This document shows, piece after piece, positions 17,324 through 25,560 of a stretch of DNA of 64,000 nt (position 1 is its first letter; each line of letters begins with the position of its first letter). The stretch is from Nitrospira sp. ST-bin5 (GTDB taxonomy: Bacteria; Nitrospirota; Nitrospiria; Nitrospirales; Nitrospiraceae). The stretch covers positions 124,001-188,000 of the forward strand of contig MSXN01000009.1 in assembly GCA_002083555.1 (NCBI GenBank), in the 5' to 3' direction. The translations under genes were made by a program, and so were the position numbers. Below the pieces are notes generated by a model. The model was not told where the DNA came from. It ran no database searches and saw nothing but the letters and a program-made list of their open reading frames with translations.

Positions 17324-18457
17324 TTAGCGTTGGGTCAAGGGGGTATAGGGGCGATTGTGTTCCCCCGAGTAAATCTGGTCCGGGCGGAAGAGCTTATTCT
17401 CCCGCAGCTGTTCCAGCCAGTGGGCCAGCCACCCTGACACGCGGGCCATGGCAAAGAGGGGCGTGAACAGATCCGTGTCGATGCTCATCTGGTCGTAGAG
17501 AATGCCGGAATAGAAATCGACATTGGGGTAAATGCCTTTCCCCTGCAGGACCTCTCCCGCCGTTCGTTCGACCTCCCGTGCCACGGCATAGAGGGGCGAC
17601 GGCCCGCCTTCTTTAAAGAGCCGCTCGCAGAGTCCTTGAAGAATCGTGGCGCGAGGATCTTTTACTTTATAGACACGATGGCCGAATCCCATGAGCTTTT
17701 GCTTGCCCGCCAGCTTCTGCTTCACGTAGGCCTGCGCGCCTTCGGGGCTGCCGATCTCGCGGAGCATGTGGATCACTTCTTCGTTCGCTCCGCCATGGAG
17801 CGGGCCCTTCAGGGCGCCGATCGAGGAGGCAACGACGGTATAAGGATCGGCGAGCGTCGAGGCCGTGACGAGCCCTGTAAAGGTCGACGCGTTCATCGTA
17901 TGTTCGGCGTGGAGGATGAGACAGTCATCAAAGATGTCTTTCCAGAGCGGATGCGGCGCGCGGTCCGTCAGCATGTAGAGAAAGTTTTCAGAGAACTCGA
18001 GTGTGTCTTGTGGGGGGATCGGGTCGTTGCCGTGCCGGAGTCTGGCCCAGGCTGCAACGATCGTCGGAAGTTTGGCGATGAGCCGGACTGCCGACCAATA
18101 GTTGTTTTCCGCGTCTTTGACCTGCCGGCCTGGATAGAACATGCCGAGCGCGGCGACCGCCGCTTGCAGCGCATCCATCGGATGTCCGGTTTCAGGCAGG
18201 CACTTCAAGAGGTCGTTGATGCGAAACTTGATGCGACGGTGATGGGTGATGTCGCTGGTCCAGCGAGCCAGTTCTGTTTGCGTCGGCAGACGGCCGAAGA
18301 GAAGCAGATACGAAGTTTCGAGGAACGATGACTGGGAACAGAGTGTTTCGATTCTGATGCCGCGGTATTCGAGTATTCCCCTTTGGCCGTCTACGTCGCT
18401 GACGGAGGAGGTCGCAGCCGGTACGCCATCCAGGCCGGGCATGAAATCGTGCGGCAT
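17324..18457 (-). CDS. gltA: Citrate synthase
   Basis: A type II-like citrate synthase of 377 residues. Catalytic regions are visible: LHAEHTMNAST, GALKGPLHGGANEEV with the second His, MGFGHRVYKVKDPRA for substrate binding, and NVDFYSG with the catalytic Asp. The N-terminus lacks a mitochondrial-type extension and the size fits short bacterial and 2-methylcitrate-synthase-like forms; the two activities cannot be separated from sequence alone, though no prp genes are nearby. GGGAGA precedes the ATG. It ends about 25 bp upstream of the hsp20 promoter. Confidence 0.9.
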   Translation of the reverse strand: MPHDFMPGLDGVPAATSSVSDVDGQRGILEYRGIRIETLCSQSSFLETSYLLLFGRLPTQTELARWTSDITHHRRIKFRINDLLKCLPETGHPMDALQAAVAALGMFYPGRQVKDAENNYWSAVRLIAKLPTIVAAWARLRHGNDPIPPQDTLEFSENFLYMLTDRAPHPLWKDIFDDCLILHAEHTMNASTFTGLVTASTLADPYTVVASSIGALKGPLHGGANEEVIHMLREIGSPEGAQAYVKQKLAGKQKLMGFGHRVYKVKDPRATILQGLCERLFKEGGPSPLYAVAREVERTAGEVLQGKGIYPNVDFYSGILYDQMSIDTDLFTPLFAMARVSGWLAHWLEQLRENKLFRPDQIYSGEHNRPYTPLTQR

Positions 18458-18605
18458 AGTCGATCTCCCTGTTGAACCCGATCCCTCACCTCAGATTATC
18501 GTATCATGACCGGGCTGTCCGAGGGTGGCCATTCTTGAATTGGGAAATGCCGATGGGCATACTGTCGTTGAGTTGTGTGTTGCGCAGGAAGAATGAGGTG
18601 CGGTT

Positions 18606-18854
18606 GTGTTTCGCGTGATGTTGATTTTGGGTTTATTGGTCCTGGTGCCTGCGGCGATTGTGTTTTGGCGCATGCGGGATCGTGCGGTTGTGGCTCCCCC
18701 ACCGCCGTCGGGTCCGCAGAAGGTGATTGGTGCCAGCACTCTGAATCATGGCGATCCGCGTCAAGAAAATGAGGTGATCGGCGCCAGCATTCTGCATCCT
18801 ATCGATCCCCGTCCGGGGAAAGGGGTGGATCTATCGCCCAACCGGTCGGAATAG
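18606..18854 (+). CDS. Small membrane-anchored protein with internal duplication
   Basis: An 82-residue protein with a GTG start at 18606 and one N-terminal hydrophobic segment (residues 5-21), then a Pro-rich linker and two copies of a VIGAS-x-LxxxDPR unit of 17 residues, encoded by a 51-nt tandem duplication (about 18723-18824). I recognise no family. It ends 10 nt before the secreted protein at 18865, so they probably form a two-gene unit. The start is uncertain; an ATG two codons further in is also possible. Confidence 0.55.
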   Translation: MFRVMLILGLLVLVPAAIVFWRMRDRAVVAPPPPSGPQKVIGASTLNHGDPRQENEVIGASILHPIDPRPGKGVDLSPNRSE

Positions 18855-18864
18855 GAGGCCTTGC

Positions 18865-19254
18865 ATGACACGGACTTTGGTCATCGCAGCGGTGGTGCTC
18901 ATGGGAGTGACCGTGACGGGCGTTGGGAGCGTGCAGGCTCAGGAGGATCAGCTGGCCTATGCGGTGGTGAGCGAAGCGCCCAGAGACAAGTCGAGAATCT
19001 CGGCAAAGATTGCGATTGAAGGGACCGTCACCGATACCAAACTGCTGGCCTCAGAGGCCATCGTCGGCAATCTGATTTGGAAGAAGCTTGAAATCTGTCA
19101 TGCGATGCGACTTGAAGGTCAGCGGTCCGGCGAAGGCTTTCGAGTGACCTCGGTTCGGGTGGTCGACGGGAGTATGTTGCCAATGGTCCTGCAGGGGTTT
19201 GCCGGCGACTGCCTGCTCAAAAAGGCGTTGGAAATCGCCCCATTGGTCGATTAG
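18865..19254 (+). CDS. Secreted hypothetical protein
   Basis: A 129-residue protein with a clear signal peptide: hydrophobic stretch 4-22, likely cleavage after VQAQ or SVQA. The mature part contains one Cys pair (CHAM and GDCLL) that could form a disulfide in the periplasm. GGAGG lies 6 nt before the ATG. No known domain is recognised. It follows the small membrane protein at 18606 and converges with the zinc-ribbon-like gene, whose stop is 8 nt away. Confidence 0.7.
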   Translation: MTRTLVIAAVVLMGVTVTGVGSVQAQEDQLAYAVVSEAPRDKSRISAKIAIEGTVTDTKLLASEAIVGNLIWKKLEICHAMRLEGQRSGEGFRVTSVRVVDGSMLPMVLQGFAGDCLLKKALEIAPLVD

Positions 19255-19262
19255 CGGCGAGG

Positions 19263-19631
19263 TTAGGTTCGGCAGCCCAGGCACTCGGTGGGTTCGGTTT
19301 CAGCATCCCGTTCGGCGATGGTCAGCGGGAAGAGAATGCCGCATTGGGCACAGGGGCGAATTTCAAAGTAAGCCACACCCTTGTCGTCGATTTCCGTCGG
19401 CAGGAGAAGTTCCAGCGGATCGTAGCCGATGACGGCGCCATCCGGGAATTTGACCAGGGCGATCCGGTCATTGAAGACCTCGAAGGTGGCTTCCTGGCCT
19501 TTTCTGTCCAGCAGGTGGCCTAAGACGAAAACCGGCTGACCCTTGCGCTTGGTGCGGAGCTCACGAAGTGTGTGCACCGTGCTCGCGGTGCAGGAGAATT
19601 GACCAGAAGAACTTGTTCCGACGAGTGGCAT
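19263..19631 (-). CDS. Hypothetical protein with C-terminal CxxC pairs
   Basis: A 122-residue protein whose last 35 residues hold two CxxC pairs (CAQC and CLGC), a probable zinc ribbon. The central part is beta-rich (FEVFNDRIALVKFPDGAVIGYDPLELLLP). The first 20 residues look poorly conserved and no ribosome-binding site is seen at the ATG at 19631; a GTG about 19 codons downstream is an alternative start. Function is unknown. Confidence 0.5.
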   Translation of the reverse strand: MPLVGTSSSGQFSCTASTVHTLRELRTKRKGQPVFVLGHLLDRKGQEATFEVFNDRIALVKFPDGAVIGYDPLELLLPTEIDDKGVAYFEIRPCAQCGILFPLTIAERDAETEPTECLGCRT

Positions 19632-19735
19632 AGTACGGATAGTATGGCTTGGTGCAGTGAGCGTGTAACAATCTTGAATGATCTACCATAGCAGAAAAAA
19701 TGGCGTCAAGGCAGGTTTCTTCATAAGGAGTAAAA

Positions 19736-20086
19736 ATGGCCGACATCACGATTTATCATAAGCCGACATGTACCACGTGCCGACAAGCAGTCCAGCTGTT
19801 GAAAGACAGCGGGACCCCGTTCACGGCGGTGAATTACTATGAGCAGACGTTTACGAAAGATCAGTTGAAGAAGGTTTTGCAAAAGGCCGGGCTTTCTCCG
19901 AAGGACGTGCTCAGGACGAAAGAGGATATCTACAAGGAACTGGGCCTGGCTAAGAAGGAACTGTCAGAGGAGGCGCTACTGGATTTGATGGTGAAGCATC
20001 CGGATTTGATTCAGCGTCCGCTTGTGGTCAAGGATGACAAGGCGCTGTTGGCCAGACCGGCGGAGACGGTGAAAACGCTCCTGTGA
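19736..20086 (+). CDS. ArsC/Spx/YffB-family protein
   Basis: A 116-residue thioredoxin-fold protein. The N-terminal CTTC (Cys12, Cys15) is in the position of the ArsC/Spx active site, and RPLVVKDDKALLARP near the C-terminus is the family signature block. A CxxC pair is seen in Spx and some YffB-like members, whereas E. coli ArsC has a single Cys. No ars genes are adjacent, so arsenate reduction cannot be assumed. AAGGAG lies 7 nt before the ATG. The stop is 3 nt from the convergent cyclase gene. Confidence 0.85.
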   Translation: MADITIYHKPTCTTCRQAVQLLKDSGTPFTAVNYYEQTFTKDQLKKVLQKAGLSPKDVLRTKEDIYKELGLAKKELSEEALLDLMVKHPDLIQRPLVVKDDKALLARPAETVKTLL

Positions 20087-20089
20087 GAG

Positions 20090-21394
20090 TCAGGGCTCGA
20101 ATTCACTATAGGCAACGATGCGGCCGGTCTGGCTTGGAGCGGTGTGAGCCGAATTCATCTGAATGGTTCCGCGTCTGAGCATGTTGCCCCCCTCCCCTTT
20201 CGCCTCGTAGAGCGCCCGATAGGCGGCTTTTGTTACCACGGTGGATGACAGGTGCGGGGCGCTCGGTTCTGCGACTCCAATGCTCAGGGTGATGGGAAGG
20301 TCGATGTCTTTCGATCCGGGTGTGGATGAGCGGCTCCCCTCCCGGACACGCGTCTGGTTGCGAAGTCGCAGCGTCGTCTCTGCAACGGCTTTGCGAATCT
20401 GTTCAAGCGTGGCGAGCGTGTCTATTGCCGTTCTGGAGTAGAACAGCAGGGTAAACTCGTCGCCGGTAAGCCGGAAGACTTTTCCCCTCTCTGCCGTCGC
20501 CATGATCTTCGGGGCCACCAGGCGCAGCACTTGTTCCGAGACGGTCTTCCCGTACTGGTTCCTATACTGTGTGAGTTGATCCACTCCCACGATCGCCACC
20601 ACATATTTCTTTCCCAGCCGTGCGAGAGTTTCGTCGTAGGCCAGGCGGCCGAGTGCACCGGTCAATTCATCGCGATACGTGCGTTGATGCGAGGCTTGCA
20701 CGAGCGCCAGAAAGAGTGTGAGGCCGGCAGCAGAAATGAAGTTCGTCTGATTCCACCCATATTGGATGCTGTGAACGGCGAGGAAGGTTGTCAGGAGCGC
20801 CCAGGCTGCTCCGCCATCGAGCGGGTCATGATAGAGGATGAATTTCACGGCCAGCAATAGGAAGGCACAGCCGAATGCCAACAGCGCCGGTTGTGATAGC
20901 GATGTCCAATCGGAGGTCTCAAGAGGGACCAGAGCGAGCTGGAACGGAGCGGCGAGATGCGCCTGTTCGGGTAGCGAGAGCCACAGGGCAAGAAAGGGTT
21001 GACTGACGATCAGGAGAAGGCTCACGAAACTTCTCCAATTCGAGACGCCGTCTTCTTTGACGAGCGAAAGTGTAAGGAGACTCATCGGTGCCAGGAATGT
21101 CGCGATCGCGAACAGCACCGGGCCCTGCGCGCCAGGATAGGGGTCGGTTGGAGAAAACAGCAGCGTCCCGCGGTCGAGACAGACCAGTACCAGGAGAGAG
21201 AGAATCAAGCGGCTACTAGAGAGATACCAGCCGAAGACGATGCCGAATCCCAGCACGATGACGGGAAATGCAGAGATCGGTCCCTGGGCCCATGCCGGGA
21301 GGCCGTGCGGCCGAAGAAAGCCGATGGCTAAGAGCAGAACGAGTCCTCCAGGAGCGAGCCATTGCCAGGACCGTGTGAACGTTGAGGTCGCCAT
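20090..21394 (-). CDS. Membrane GGDEF-domain protein, putative diguanylate cyclase
   Basis: A 434-residue protein with about eight transmembrane segments in residues 14-235 and a cytoplasmic GGDEF domain from about residue 242 (DELTGALGR). The active-site loop reads TGDEF at residues 310-314 instead of GGDEF; the metal-binding Asp and Glu of the loop are kept. No RxxD inhibitory site is obvious. It may make cyclic di-GMP, which commonly controls exopolysaccharide production, or be a degenerate sensor. No other domain is fused. It converges with the ArsC/Spx gene. Confidence 0.85.
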   Translation of the reverse strand: MATSTFTRSWQWLAPGGLVLLLAIGFLRPHGLPAWAQGPISAFPVIVLGFGIVFGWYLSSSRLILSLLVLVCLDRGTLLFSPTDPYPGAQGPVLFAIATFLAPMSLLTLSLVKEDGVSNWRSFVSLLLIVSQPFLALWLSLPEQAHLAAPFQLALVPLETSDWTSLSQPALLAFGCAFLLLAVKFILYHDPLDGGAAWALLTTFLAVHSIQYGWNQTNFISAAGLTLFLALVQASHQRTYRDELTGALGRLAYDETLARLGKKYVVAIVGVDQLTQYRNQYGKTVSEQVLRLVAPKIMATAERGKVFRLTGDEFTLLFYSRTAIDTLATLEQIRKAVAETTLRLRNQTRVREGSRSSTPGSKDIDLPITLSIGVAEPSAPHLSSTVVTKAAYRALYEAKGEGGNMLRRGTIQMNSAHTAPSQTGRIVAYSEFEP

Positions 21395-21606
21395 TCGGGT
21401 GTTCTCACAGCATGAACCCGAACAGGAGTGAGCGAGAATCGTACCAGCGGAGGCCGATGTATGGGTGAGGCACCCTGAAAAATGTTCGTACTTCTGAGGT
21501 TTTAGGAGTGCGAGAATTGGTGGGACGCCGTCATCCTCCTTTTCAGCTGGGGATAGCCATCAGGCTGTTCTGAATTGGACGCCGCGGCAGGTCTGAGGCG
21601 TTCAGT

Positions 21607-22785
21607 CTACGACCAGGTGAGCCTCCCCGAGGTTGCATCGATTTTCACGGCGACCTCCCCGTTCAACACTTGGAGTAACAGATTTCCGAGCAGGGTTCTC
21701 CGCCAGCCTCGCAACAGAGGAAGATCAGGCGTGGTGCCCTGAGCCCGCGCGTCAACCAGTGCCTGGATATCGGCAGTCGTCGCAAGCAAGGTAGGTGCGA
21801 TTTCCTGATCGGCGGATTGAGCCTTCATCACGGCTTGAAGTAACTCCACCAATCCGGTCGATTCCGGTTCAGGCTTGCGGTCCTTGGGCACCTCCGGCCA
21901 GGCGGAAGGAGGAAGCGCGTTGGCGGCGTGAATCGTTTTGAGGATCGTCTCGCCGTGCCGGTCTGCTTCCGACCCATGGAGGCCGCGTACGGCGCGCAAT
22001 TCATCGACCGATCGTGGCGGATGGCGGGCGAGCTGCAGGAGGACTTCGTCTCGCATGACGCGGCCGCGGGGCACATTGCGGCGTTTGGCTTCGCTTTCTC
22101 GCCAGGCGGCCAGTTCTCGCAAGACGGCGGCAGACTTCGGCTTCAAGCTATCCCAACCGCGGATACGCTGGTAACGCTCTTGCGGTTCGCGGCGTGTATC
22201 GCCGACGACCGTTTCCAGTCTGGAAAATTCTTCGTTCGCCCATTCGCTTCGCCCGAGTTTGTCGAGGCGCGTGCGCAGATGGTCGTGAATGGCCAGCAGG
22301 AATTCGACATCCTCCAGGGCGTAGGCCAGTTGATCGGGCGACAGCGGCCGCGCACTCCAATTGGTGAAGGTGTGGGCCTTCGCGAGTTTTCTCCCGTGGA
22401 CGCGCAAGACCAGATTGGCATAGGCGACTTGCGCGCCGTACCCCACCATGGCGGCGGCGATTTGAGTGTCGAAAAACGGCTTGGGAATCGTGCCTGCGTG
22501 GGTGGCAAAGAGATCGAGGTCCTGCCGGCCGGCATGGACGATTTTCTCCACGTCCGGATTGCGGACAATGTCCCAGAACGGTTGCAGGGCCGATGATTGC
22601 TGGATCGCCGGAAAATCGATGATGGCGGAGTGGCTTTCAGTGGCCACCTGAATCAGTTCAAGGCGCGGGACAAAACTTTCTTCTCCCACAAATTCCGTGT
22701 CGAGGGCCAGGCGCGAGGCGGTGGCGAGGTGATCGCACAAACGTTCAAGCCCGTCTGCGGTCGTAATATATTGTTGTGAGTCCAC
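21607..22785 (-). CDS. rnd: Ribonuclease D
   Basis: A DEDD 3'-exonuclease for tRNA and other RNA ends. DTEF at residues 29-32 supplies the first Asp and Glu, HAGRQDLDLF the next Asp, and YALEDVEFLL the Y-x3-D motif. An HRDC domain follows at about residues 215-290 (VLRELAAWRESEAKRRNVPR), and a degenerate second HRDC may lie at the C-terminus. The 392-residue length fits the family. The upstream J-domain gene ends 14 nt before it, suggesting co-transcription. Confidence 0.92.
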   Translation of the reverse strand: MDSQQYITTADGLERLCDHLATASRLALDTEFVGEESFVPRLELIQVATESHSAIIDFPAIQQSSALQPFWDIVRNPDVEKIVHAGRQDLDLFATHAGTIPKPFFDTQIAAAMVGYGAQVAYANLVLRVHGRKLAKAHTFTNWSARPLSPDQLAYALEDVEFLLAIHDHLRTRLDKLGRSEWANEEFSRLETVVGDTRREPQERYQRIRGWDSLKPKSAAVLRELAAWRESEAKRRNVPRGRVMRDEVLLQLARHPPRSVDELRAVRGLHGSEADRHGETILKTIHAANALPPSAWPEVPKDRKPEPESTGLVELLQAVMKAQSADQEIAPTLLATTADIQALVDARAQGTTPDLPLLRGWRRTLLGNLLLQVLNGEVAVKIDATSGRLTWS

Positions 22786-22799
22786 GTAGATGTTCTCTC

Positions 22800-23429
22800 C
22801 TACTCGGTCGGACGATAGGGGTGATCGGCTTGGGGCATCGGTTCGACGTTGCTCAAGCTCAGATATTCCTTCAGGAACTGATAGGCCTCCAGCATTCGGC
22901 GTAATGCCGGCTCGGAACTTCGATCGCCGTGGTTCGAATCGGGATGGAGCTGCTTCGCTTTCTGTCTGAATGCGGCGGTGACATCCGCGAGGGAACTGCC
23001 GAACTCGACGCCCATGATCGCATAGGCGTCCATCGCGTTGTTGACGCCGGTGCCGCCTTGGGAAAGATCCCCGCTCCCGCTGGCGGCTTTCAGCATGTCG
23101 GCGAGGCTGACCTTCTTCCGCCGTCGCCGCGGCCGTTCCCGAATTTCACTGTCGAACTCATCCCAGCGATCTTCGACAAACTCCAGTCGCGATTCCAGGC
23201 GCATAGCGCCGGAGAGATCGCGGACGACCCCCAGCTCGTCGTCGATCTCAATCAGAGACCGAATGACTTCCTCCAACCCCTGTTCGACCCGGAAGAAGCT
23301 ATCGACGCGCGATTCCATCATGGTATCGACGGCGAGTTCGAGGCTGGCTTCGGTCTTGAGACGCAGCGAATCGATCCGCTGGCGCATCCCCCGCTGAAAC
23401 TTGATGAATTTGCTTTGTGTAAAGGGCAT
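22800..23429 (-). CDS. J-domain protein
   Basis: About 209 residues. The C-terminus is a J-like domain (AYAIMGVEFGSSLADVTAAFRQKAKQLHPDSN), where the HPD motif is kept as HPD in LHPDSN. The N-terminal 130 residues are helical and charged. It could stimulate an Hsp70, but no dnaK is nearby. The start is unsure: ATG 23429 is given, but ATG 23456 and TTG 23567 are in frame. The TTG has AAGGAA before it and overlaps the malic-enzyme end by 20 nt. An 8-bp hairpin (23433-23450) lies just before the given ATG and argues for an upstream start. Confidence 0.75.
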   Translation of the reverse strand: MPFTQSKFIKFQRGMRQRIDSLRLKTEASLELAVDTMMESRVDSFFRVEQGLEEVIRSLIEIDDELGVVRDLSGAMRLESRLEFVEDRWDEFDSEIRERPRRRRKKVSLADMLKAASGSGDLSQGGTGVNNAMDAYAIMGVEFGSSLADVTAAFRQKAKQLHPDSNHGDRSSEPALRRMLEAYQFLKEYLSLSNVEPMPQADHPYRPTE

Positions 23430-23547
23430 GGTCGGCCGGTCTACCGGCCGCGGCATTGTAGCACAGTGTGATTCCCGGCCAGTAGAGGGTTCTTCCGGCT
23501 CGCGACCGTGTCTCTGTGCGCTGAGGAGGAAGAAGCGAGAGTACGGC

Positions 23548-24990
23548 CTATGTGGCGTAGGAGTCAATCGTTCCTTGGGCTCGTCTGCGCGCTACGCCGC
23601 TGTCGCGGGCGGCGGCTGCCGCAGCCCGGGCGACCTGGGGAACGACGGTTTTATCGAAGAGGCTGGGAATGATGTAGTCCTCGCTGAGCGCGCTTTTAGG
23701 AATCACGTCGGCAATGGCCTTGGCAGCGGCCAGTTTCATGGCCTCATTGATCTGGCTGGCTTGAACGTCGAGTGCCCCGCGGAAGAGGCCGGGAAAGGCC
23801 AGCGCGTTATTGATCTGATTGGGGAAATCGGATCGCCCGGTGGCAAAGATACGACAATGGGAGGCGGCGAGTTCCGGCGATACTTCCGGATCCGGGTTCG
23901 CCATAGCAAAGACGATACGATCAGGAGCCATCAGCTCAAGGTCTTCGGCGGTCAGAATATTGCCGACCGAGAGTCCGATAAAGACGTCGGTGCCTCTCAG
24001 CGCATCGCGCAACGTTCCAGTCGGTGCTTCACGGGTCAGGCAGGTCGCCAGGTCGGTCCGACAGGCACGGAGTTCATCCGGGTTGCCGGACAGGATAATG
24101 CCTTCTTTATCGCACCCCAGCAGGTGTGAGACGCCGGCCGCCAGCAACATCCGGCAGCAGGCCGTGCCGGCGGCGCCCAGGCCGTTGACGACGACGCGGA
24201 TCTCTTCGATCCGTTTTCCTGTGACGAGCAGCGCGTTGGTCAGGGCGGCGAGAATCACGACCGCCGTGCCGTGCTGATCGTCGTGCATCACCGGGATATC
24301 GAGCGACGCCTTCAAGCGGCGCTCGATATCAAAGCAGCGGGGCGCACCGATGTCTTCCAGATTGATCGCACCGAATCCCGGCGCAATGCCTTGGACGATG
24401 CGGACGATCTCGTCGGGATCCTGCGTATTCAGGCACAATGGCCAGGCGTCGATCCCGGCGAGTTCCTTGAACAACATCACCTTGCCTTCCATCACAGGCA
24501 GGGCCGCTTCAGGGCCGAGGTTGCCGAGGCCCAACACGGCGGACCCATCCGTCACGACCGCGACGCTATTACTTTTGCTCGTGAACGCATAGACCTTGGC
24601 TTTATCCCGTGCAATGGCCTGGGAGACTCGCCCGACCCCCGGGGTGTAGACCATCGAGAGGACGTTTCTGGTGTTGATGGGGAGTTTGCCTTGGACGCGA
24701 ATCTTGCCGCCGAGATGGAGGAGAAATATCCGGTCGGAGGCCGACAGCACGGTTACATCAGGCAGAGCGCTCAGCCGGGCCAACACCTTTTCGCCATGGG
24801 CTTCATTGTGCACGTCGAAGGTGACATCCCGGACCATCCTGGATTTGGTGGCTGAGACAATATCCACTGCGCCGAGATTGGCTCCTTCGTCGGCCAGCAA
24901 GGCGGCCACGCGGGCGAAAATGCCGGGTGTATTGGCCAGTTCCAGTCTGACGGTGAGCCGATAGTTGGAATAGGGGCCGATTTCAGCCAT
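23548..24990 (-). CDS. Malic enzyme with N-terminal ACT domain
   Basis: Oxidative decarboxylation of malate to pyruvate. Counted from ATG 24990 the protein has 480 residues: an ACT domain at about 7-85 (YRLTVRLELANTPGIFARVA), then the malic domain with VYTPGVGRVSQAI, SNSVAVVTDGSAVLGLGN and VMHDDQHGTA, and an NAD(P)-binding domain with VNGLGAAGTACC. GGAGGTG lies 6 nt before this ATG; an open stretch of 24 codons upstream has no such signal and is left out. The ACT domain suggests control by a small ligand, perhaps an amino acid. Whether it uses NAD or NADP is not decided. Confidence 0.92.
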   Translation of the reverse strand: MAEIGPYSNYRLTVRLELANTPGIFARVAALLADEGANLGAVDIVSATKSRMVRDVTFDVHNEAHGEKVLARLSALPDVTVLSASDRIFLLHLGGKIRVQGKLPINTRNVLSMVYTPGVGRVSQAIARDKAKVYAFTSKSNSVAVVTDGSAVLGLGNLGPEAALPVMEGKVMLFKELAGIDAWPLCLNTQDPDEIVRIVQGIAPGFGAINLEDIGAPRCFDIERRLKASLDIPVMHDDQHGTAVVILAALTNALLVTGKRIEEIRVVVNGLGAAGTACCRMLLAAGVSHLLGCDKEGIILSGNPDELRACRTDLATCLTREAPTGTLRDALRGTDVFIGLSVGNILTAEDLELMAPDRIVFAMANPDPEVSPELAASHCRIFATGRSDFPNQINNALAFPGLFRGALDVQASQINEAMKLAAAKAIADVIPKSALSEDYIIPSLFDKTVVPQVARAAAAAARDSGVARRRAQGTIDSYAT

Positions 24991-25212
24991 CAAGACACCT
25001 CCGTGAAATCTCACTGGATAGCCTATCACATCTATTGATGGACCTCGGAGGGCAAGGCTCATGCGGCCGGCAGTGGACCAGGGGTGACGCGCTCATATTT
25101 TTGACCGAAGGAGTTGACTTTCTCCATATCTTTGGAATACCGTGCACGAAATTTGCCTGATCGTGACAGGCACTCATTCCAAACTTTCCAACCTTTCAGG
25201 GGGTGAACAGTT

Positions 25213-25422
25213 ATGAAGAGCATGTTGATGGCAATCATGGCAGTCGCAATTGCAGTGACGTTCAGCGCGCCTTCCTTCGCCGGCGAAGAGAAGAAGAAGG
25301 AAGAGAAGAAGGGCGGCCACGTCGTCGTGTTCGGCGAAGAGAAGAAGAAAGAAGAGAAGAAGGGCGGCCACGTGGTGTTCGGCGAAGAGAAGAAGAAGGA
25401 AGAGAAGAAGGGCGGTCACTGA
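25213..25422 (+). CDS. Small secreted Lys/Glu/His repeat protein
   Basis: A 69-residue protein with a signal peptide (residues 1-23, cleavage after PSFA) and a mature part made only of three tandem copies of GEEKKKEEKKGGHVV(V)F. No known domain. The mature peptide would be highly charged, with one GGH per repeat that could bind a metal ion; this is inference. AGGGGG lies 9 nt before the ATG and a strong terminator follows 53 nt after the stop, so it is a single-gene transcript. Confidence 0.75.
   Translation: MKSMLMAIMAVAIAVTFSAPSFAGEEKKKEEKKGGHVVVFGEEKKKEEKKGGHVVFGEEKKKEEKKGGH
25282..25419 (+). repeat. Tandem coding repeat, 3 units
   Basis: Units at 25282-25332 (51 nt), 25333-25380 (48 nt) and 25381-25419 (partial, ends at the stop). 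The units are almost identical in DNA sequence, so the expansion is recent or homogenised. Confidence 0.9.
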
Positions 25423-25474
25423 TCGACAGACACCGCTGAGGTGTCGTCCATGTGTGCCTCCGACTGAATATGTC

Positions 25475-25512
25475 AAAAGGCCTACGATCTTCATGGTCGT
25501 AGGCCTTTTTTC
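25475..25512 (+). terminator. Rho-independent terminator of the repeat-protein gene
   Basis: A 12-bp stem (25476-25487 with 25497-25508), a 9-nt loop and a run of six T. Confidence 0.9.
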
Positions 25513-25560
25513 TTTCCCGCGACGTTGACCCTCCTCAAGCGGCGATGCTACGGTGCGAGC

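Noticed and set aside
23433..23450. 8-bp hairpin before the J-domain ATG as terminator of the malic-enzyme gene
   Set aside because: No T-run follows; it is used only as an argument about the J-domain start.
25282..25419. Regular repeats that might suggest a CRISPR array
   Set aside because: The units are contiguous without spacers and encode an in-frame protein repeat.
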